Source: Daucus carota subsp. sativus
Taxonomy: Eukaryota > Streptophyta > Magnoliopsida > Apiales > Apiaceae
Length of the DNA stretch: 64,000 bases
Assembly (NCBI RefSeq): GCF_001625215.2
Contig: NC_030387.2
Coordinates: 38,773,606 to 38,837,605, forward strand
Direction of reading: 5' to 3'
Made by a program: the position numbers and the translations under genes. This document shows, piece after piece, positions 61,083 to 64,000 of the stretch (position 1 is its first letter; each line of letters begins with the position of its first letter). A model generated the notes under the pieces. That model was not told the origin of the DNA. It searched no databases and saw nothing but the letters and a program-made list of their open reading frames with translations.

Positions 61083-61602
61083 AATTGATCCAAGATTAAT
61101 GCTGTGCTGGCACAGGAAAAGATCCCAGAGATATCATGGAGTAAACTACTTCAAGTTCAAAGTAGAAATTTTGTAGTTATTCTTATCTCTATCAAAAGCA
61201 TTTGGTGAAAATATAAATGTATACTGGGATAGAGAACATAAAATCTTGGTACCTCGACATCAATTGCTGATTTATCTACTGGGCTGGATATTGAAGAGAA
61301 TACAGAATTGGACTTGGAAGAGAGGAAAAGAAAAATAATTGGCCCAAAATGAAACACGACTATGGATACAGATGATTTGCCAGGGTTTAAACTTATGACA
61401 CATGGTGACCCACTTCTGTAAGAACAAAAGGAAAATTTAGCTTGAGCCGATTCTGGACAAATTGATCCAAAATTAATGCTGTGTTGGCACAGGAAAAGAT
61501 CCCAGAGATATCATGGAGTAAACTACTTCAAGTTCAAAGTAGAAATTTTGTAGTGATTCTTATCATAGAGAACATAAAATCTTGGTACCTCGACATCAAT
61601 TG
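61083..61602. repeat. 376-bp-spaced direct duplication at the NAGLU breakpoint
   Basis: 61083-61190 and 61459-61562 are nearly identical (aaattgatccaa(g/a)attaatgc, ggcacaggaaaagatcccag, agatatcatggagtaaacta). A second shared block, atagagaacataaaatcttg followed by gtacctcgacatcaattg, lies at 61232-61267 and 61566-61603. The second copy runs directly into recognisable NAGLU coding sequence on the minus strand; the first does not. Confidence 0.85.
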
Positions 61603-61603
61603 T

Positions 61604-64000
61604 TTTATGTTAAAATGCCATCTCGGACATAAGATCATAAACTATAGGATTCTGTTCAATACCTTCCATTGACATTCCAACACCAACCTGGATTATACAG
61701 ATTAGAGAATGATTATAAGAACATAACATTTTACATGTACTGTGAAAGAAACAACGATACAAGTATCAAATGATTATGCTAATGGTATCATAGGTGGTAT
61801 TTGGGCTTATACTTTTATGCCAATTTAGTAGTTAAGAGAGACTAATAACGTCGGGTCAACAAACTTGCCATTGTTGAGTTTTCACTCATACGAGCTTCAA
61901 CAGGTCCAGATCCTACAGTATCTAACACCCCGTACATTTCAACATTTGCAGCAAAGTTGTGTAGCATACACCTGAACAAAGCAATGTAGCAAAGTCGTGT
62001 CAGGGTTCACATTCAGCAGTATCACTGACACACGTTCACATTCAGCAGTATCACTGACACAACCTTTTAATCGACCACCATGGCCAAATGGTTCAAGTTA
62101 CTCAGGCTGAGGACAGGAAATAAAGAAAAGAAAGTTACTTTAGTGCGATCAGTGGCTTGCGATTGATAGGAAACCTTTTGACCCAACTCAACAGATTAAT
62201 ACTGCTTACAAGAGCAGTTTACCAAAATCTTCACAATTTAAGCTAAATTTCAAGATCAGCTGGCATATTTTCTCACAAATGACAGAGAGGTGACATGTAT
62301 ATACTTAAAATTGAATTGTTATGTATCTTCTCGGCAAATTATATAATTTAGAACTAAGTTTTTATTTAACAACTGCTGAAGTACTAAAATCTGACTATTT
62401 TGTATGGAAGAGGTTTAACTTACCATATGTAGGGAACACCGTAAAACTGCTCTGAAGGAGGCCATATTGGTAACACTTCCGCAAACAAGTCGAGGACAAC
62501 CATCTTTCCTATTGGAACAGAATGAAGATTCGCCTAAAAATTGTGTGTGATTGCAGCAGAGGATTTTAGAATCTTAACCAGGAATAGAAATGGAGAAACT
62601 AGAACAAATTGAATCTGATCTGTTAAATAGCCTCACAACCTCTAAATTCTTACATGAAACAACATATACTTAAAATCAAAATTTAGAAACAAATACAATA
62701 TGATTAATGATTGGGATCACACATCTTGATAGATTAAAAGATAAACAAAGAACAAAATGTAAATGCAAGGCAGGGAGCAGACCTTCATTTGTGGAGGCCT
62801 CCAGAATGGGTCATAAGAATAGGTCATTTGCGCAGACCTCCATTAACCAAAAAGCTTTGTCATCTCCACTTTGCATTCCCTCAAAAATTGCTGCACCTAG
62901 TGAGGATATGCACTCTGGCTCGTCTACAGGGGGAGTGTTTTCGTCAAAAGTATTACTGCAAGTTAAGATAGATGTTACTGTATATGTTTCCAATATATTG
63001 CAAAATAATTGATAAAATCCTAAAATGTTAAGGTGCCATCTAGCAAAAACCAAAATTTTAGTCATCAATATAATTCCCCGTTAATGAGATAGTTTGTTTC
63101 ATCCATCTTGTGGAACATAATACTCAGTGGAAGGCTAATAAAAATCAATATAAAGAAATGATGATTTACCAGTTGTATATGTGACCACCCCTTCCATACT
63201 ATGAGCAAGAAGGTAAATTTAAGTATCAGGGACTGTAAATACGTTTTTATAAAATGATACCTGCTGTACGACTACCAAATCAAGAAGAGGTTTGCACAAA
63301 ATGTCTTAAACATACAAACCTTTCAATTGTTGCTTAATGAAGGCTTTTCCAATTTCAATGAACGAGGGATCAGTTGCATCTAGAAGATAAGTGCAGCACC
63401 ATCTAGGATCACTCCCCACAGTAAACCTTAATGGTGACAAAGAAAATTACACTGAGTTCAACAAGAGCAAACCACAGAAAAAAGAGTTAAATGGATCAGC
63501 ATCATTTGCTTCAGAAAACACAAGATAGCTTGCTTAAGGAAGAAAGAGTTAAATGGATTAGCAGTTTTTGCTTCAGAAAACACCAGATGAATTACTTAAC
63601 AAAGAAAGTGGAATAGTGGAGACATTGTAACAATACATTCTTGAAATTTCCAAGACATCGCAAAATAATACAATATTGTTTTACACATATTCTCTATCAC
63701 AAATAGCAAGCAAAAACGTATCAATGTGCTCTAGTTGAAATTAATTCATAAGGCGACACTAAGGTGAATTAAAATTCCATAATGGAGATACCACTGCATG
63801 TTATACTGCTTTTTCTGTTCTTTTTATCATTTTCTTCCTTTCATTTGCAGCGGCAGTCAAGTCCAAAGATTAAAATATGTATCAAAATGAGTTCAATATC
63901 ATATATAAACAAACCAGAAAAAGCTATACTTACCAATTTCCTAAACGTTCTATCTTTGCAGCGGGAAATACACTTTTTAATGCTGCAGGAACATTTCCAG
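61604..64000 (-). pseudogene. Alpha-N-acetylglucosaminidase (NAGLU) pseudogene, partial
   Basis: Remnant of a glycoside hydrolase family 89 gene. Exons in gene order: 64000-63934 (window edge; VPAALKSVFPAAKIERLGNW), 63426-63320 ([20 protein letters not shown]), 63198-63170 (YGRGGHIYN), 62955-62783 (TFDENTPPVDEPECISSLGA), 62533-62424 ([18 protein letters not shown]), 61971-61869 ([17 protein letters not shown]), and 61687 to about 61604 ([20 protein letters not shown]). Three lesions: the third listed exon lacks 2 nt at its acceptor and shifts frame into a stop; the fourth has scrambled sequence (tctgcgcaaatgacc) where the WLMQGWLF block should be and changes frame before DPFWRPPQMK; the last has TAA at 61612-61610 right after SEMAF. 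Homology then stops and the normal C-terminal third is missing. The intron after 61869 would use a GC donor (ATG|GCAAGT). Confidence 0.88.
62005..62062. repeat. 31-bp tandem duplication in a NAGLU intron
   Basis: gttcacattcagcagtatca plus ctgacaca occurs twice in a row (about 62003 and 62034). A similar looser pair of about 63 bp (aagagttaaatggat, gcttcagaaaacac) lies at 63483-63605 in another intron of the same pseudogene. Confidence 0.85.

Noticed and set aside
62707-63012. 101-codon frame on + strand
   Set aside because: It is the antisense shadow of a NAGLU exon and its flanks.
61604-64000. Intact NAGLU gene
   Set aside because: A two-base loss at an acceptor, a frameshifted exon, a stop after SEMAF and a missing C-terminal third cannot be reconciled with a working gene.

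Overview
This window is nuclear DNA of a flowering plant, almost certainly a eudicot. It has spliced genes with GT-AG introns, plant-only gene families (EDS1, TORTIFOLIA1-like, SHAQKYF-class MYB), an AT-rich background and many plant transposable elements. The MYB protein resembles potato MYB1R1, which suggests an asterid, but the species cannot be fixed from the sequence alone. All exon boundaries below were placed by hand from reading frame, splice signals and remembered family homology.

Layout. 1-609: last two exons of an S6K-like AGC kinase (+). 3354-4682: MYB1R1-like transcription factor (-). 4.8-15.7 kb: gene-poor and full of small transposons, including three hAT-type elements with exact 8-bp target duplications and a Stowaway MITE. 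15.7-18.0 kb: TORTIFOLIA1-like microtubule protein (-). 18-27 kb: repeats, SINEs, Stowaway MITEs and a possible non-coding transcript. 27.0-29.2 kb: protein with a NOT4-type C4C4 RING (+). 30.1-38.4 kb: tandem pair of EDS1 immune regulators (both -), separated by a Copia gag fragment; intron 1 of the first copy holds a TRIM retrotransposon with a Stowaway MITE nested inside it. 41.2-44.5 kb: RSRC2/SMAP-like arginine-rich nuclear protein (+), surrounded by one TIR MITE and three unrelated long-inverted-repeat, Mutator-like elements. 47.6-51.7 kb: APC8/CDC23 subunit of the anaphase-promoting complex (-). 53.45-53.68 kb: 75-residue intronless protein with an ABRE palindrome upstream (-). 54-61 kb: tandem repeats, an F-box pseudogene, and Copia and LINE remnants. 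61.6-64.0 kb: decayed alpha-N-acetylglucosaminidase (NAGLU) gene (-), cut by the window edge.

The genes are unrelated housekeeping and regulatory loci, except for the EDS1 pair, which is a local duplication in innate immunity. The real distinctiveness of the window is its transposon record. Several insertions can be proven internally: the TRIM's second LTR is an empty site for the nested Stowaway, and a repeat copy is an empty site for a very short poly(A) insertion. I did not find a clearly new multi-gene system. The best candidates for novelty are the tiny TC-poly(A) insertions with 10-20 bp duplications, the cluster of foldback elements around one gene, and the repeat-bearing NOT4-type RING protein.
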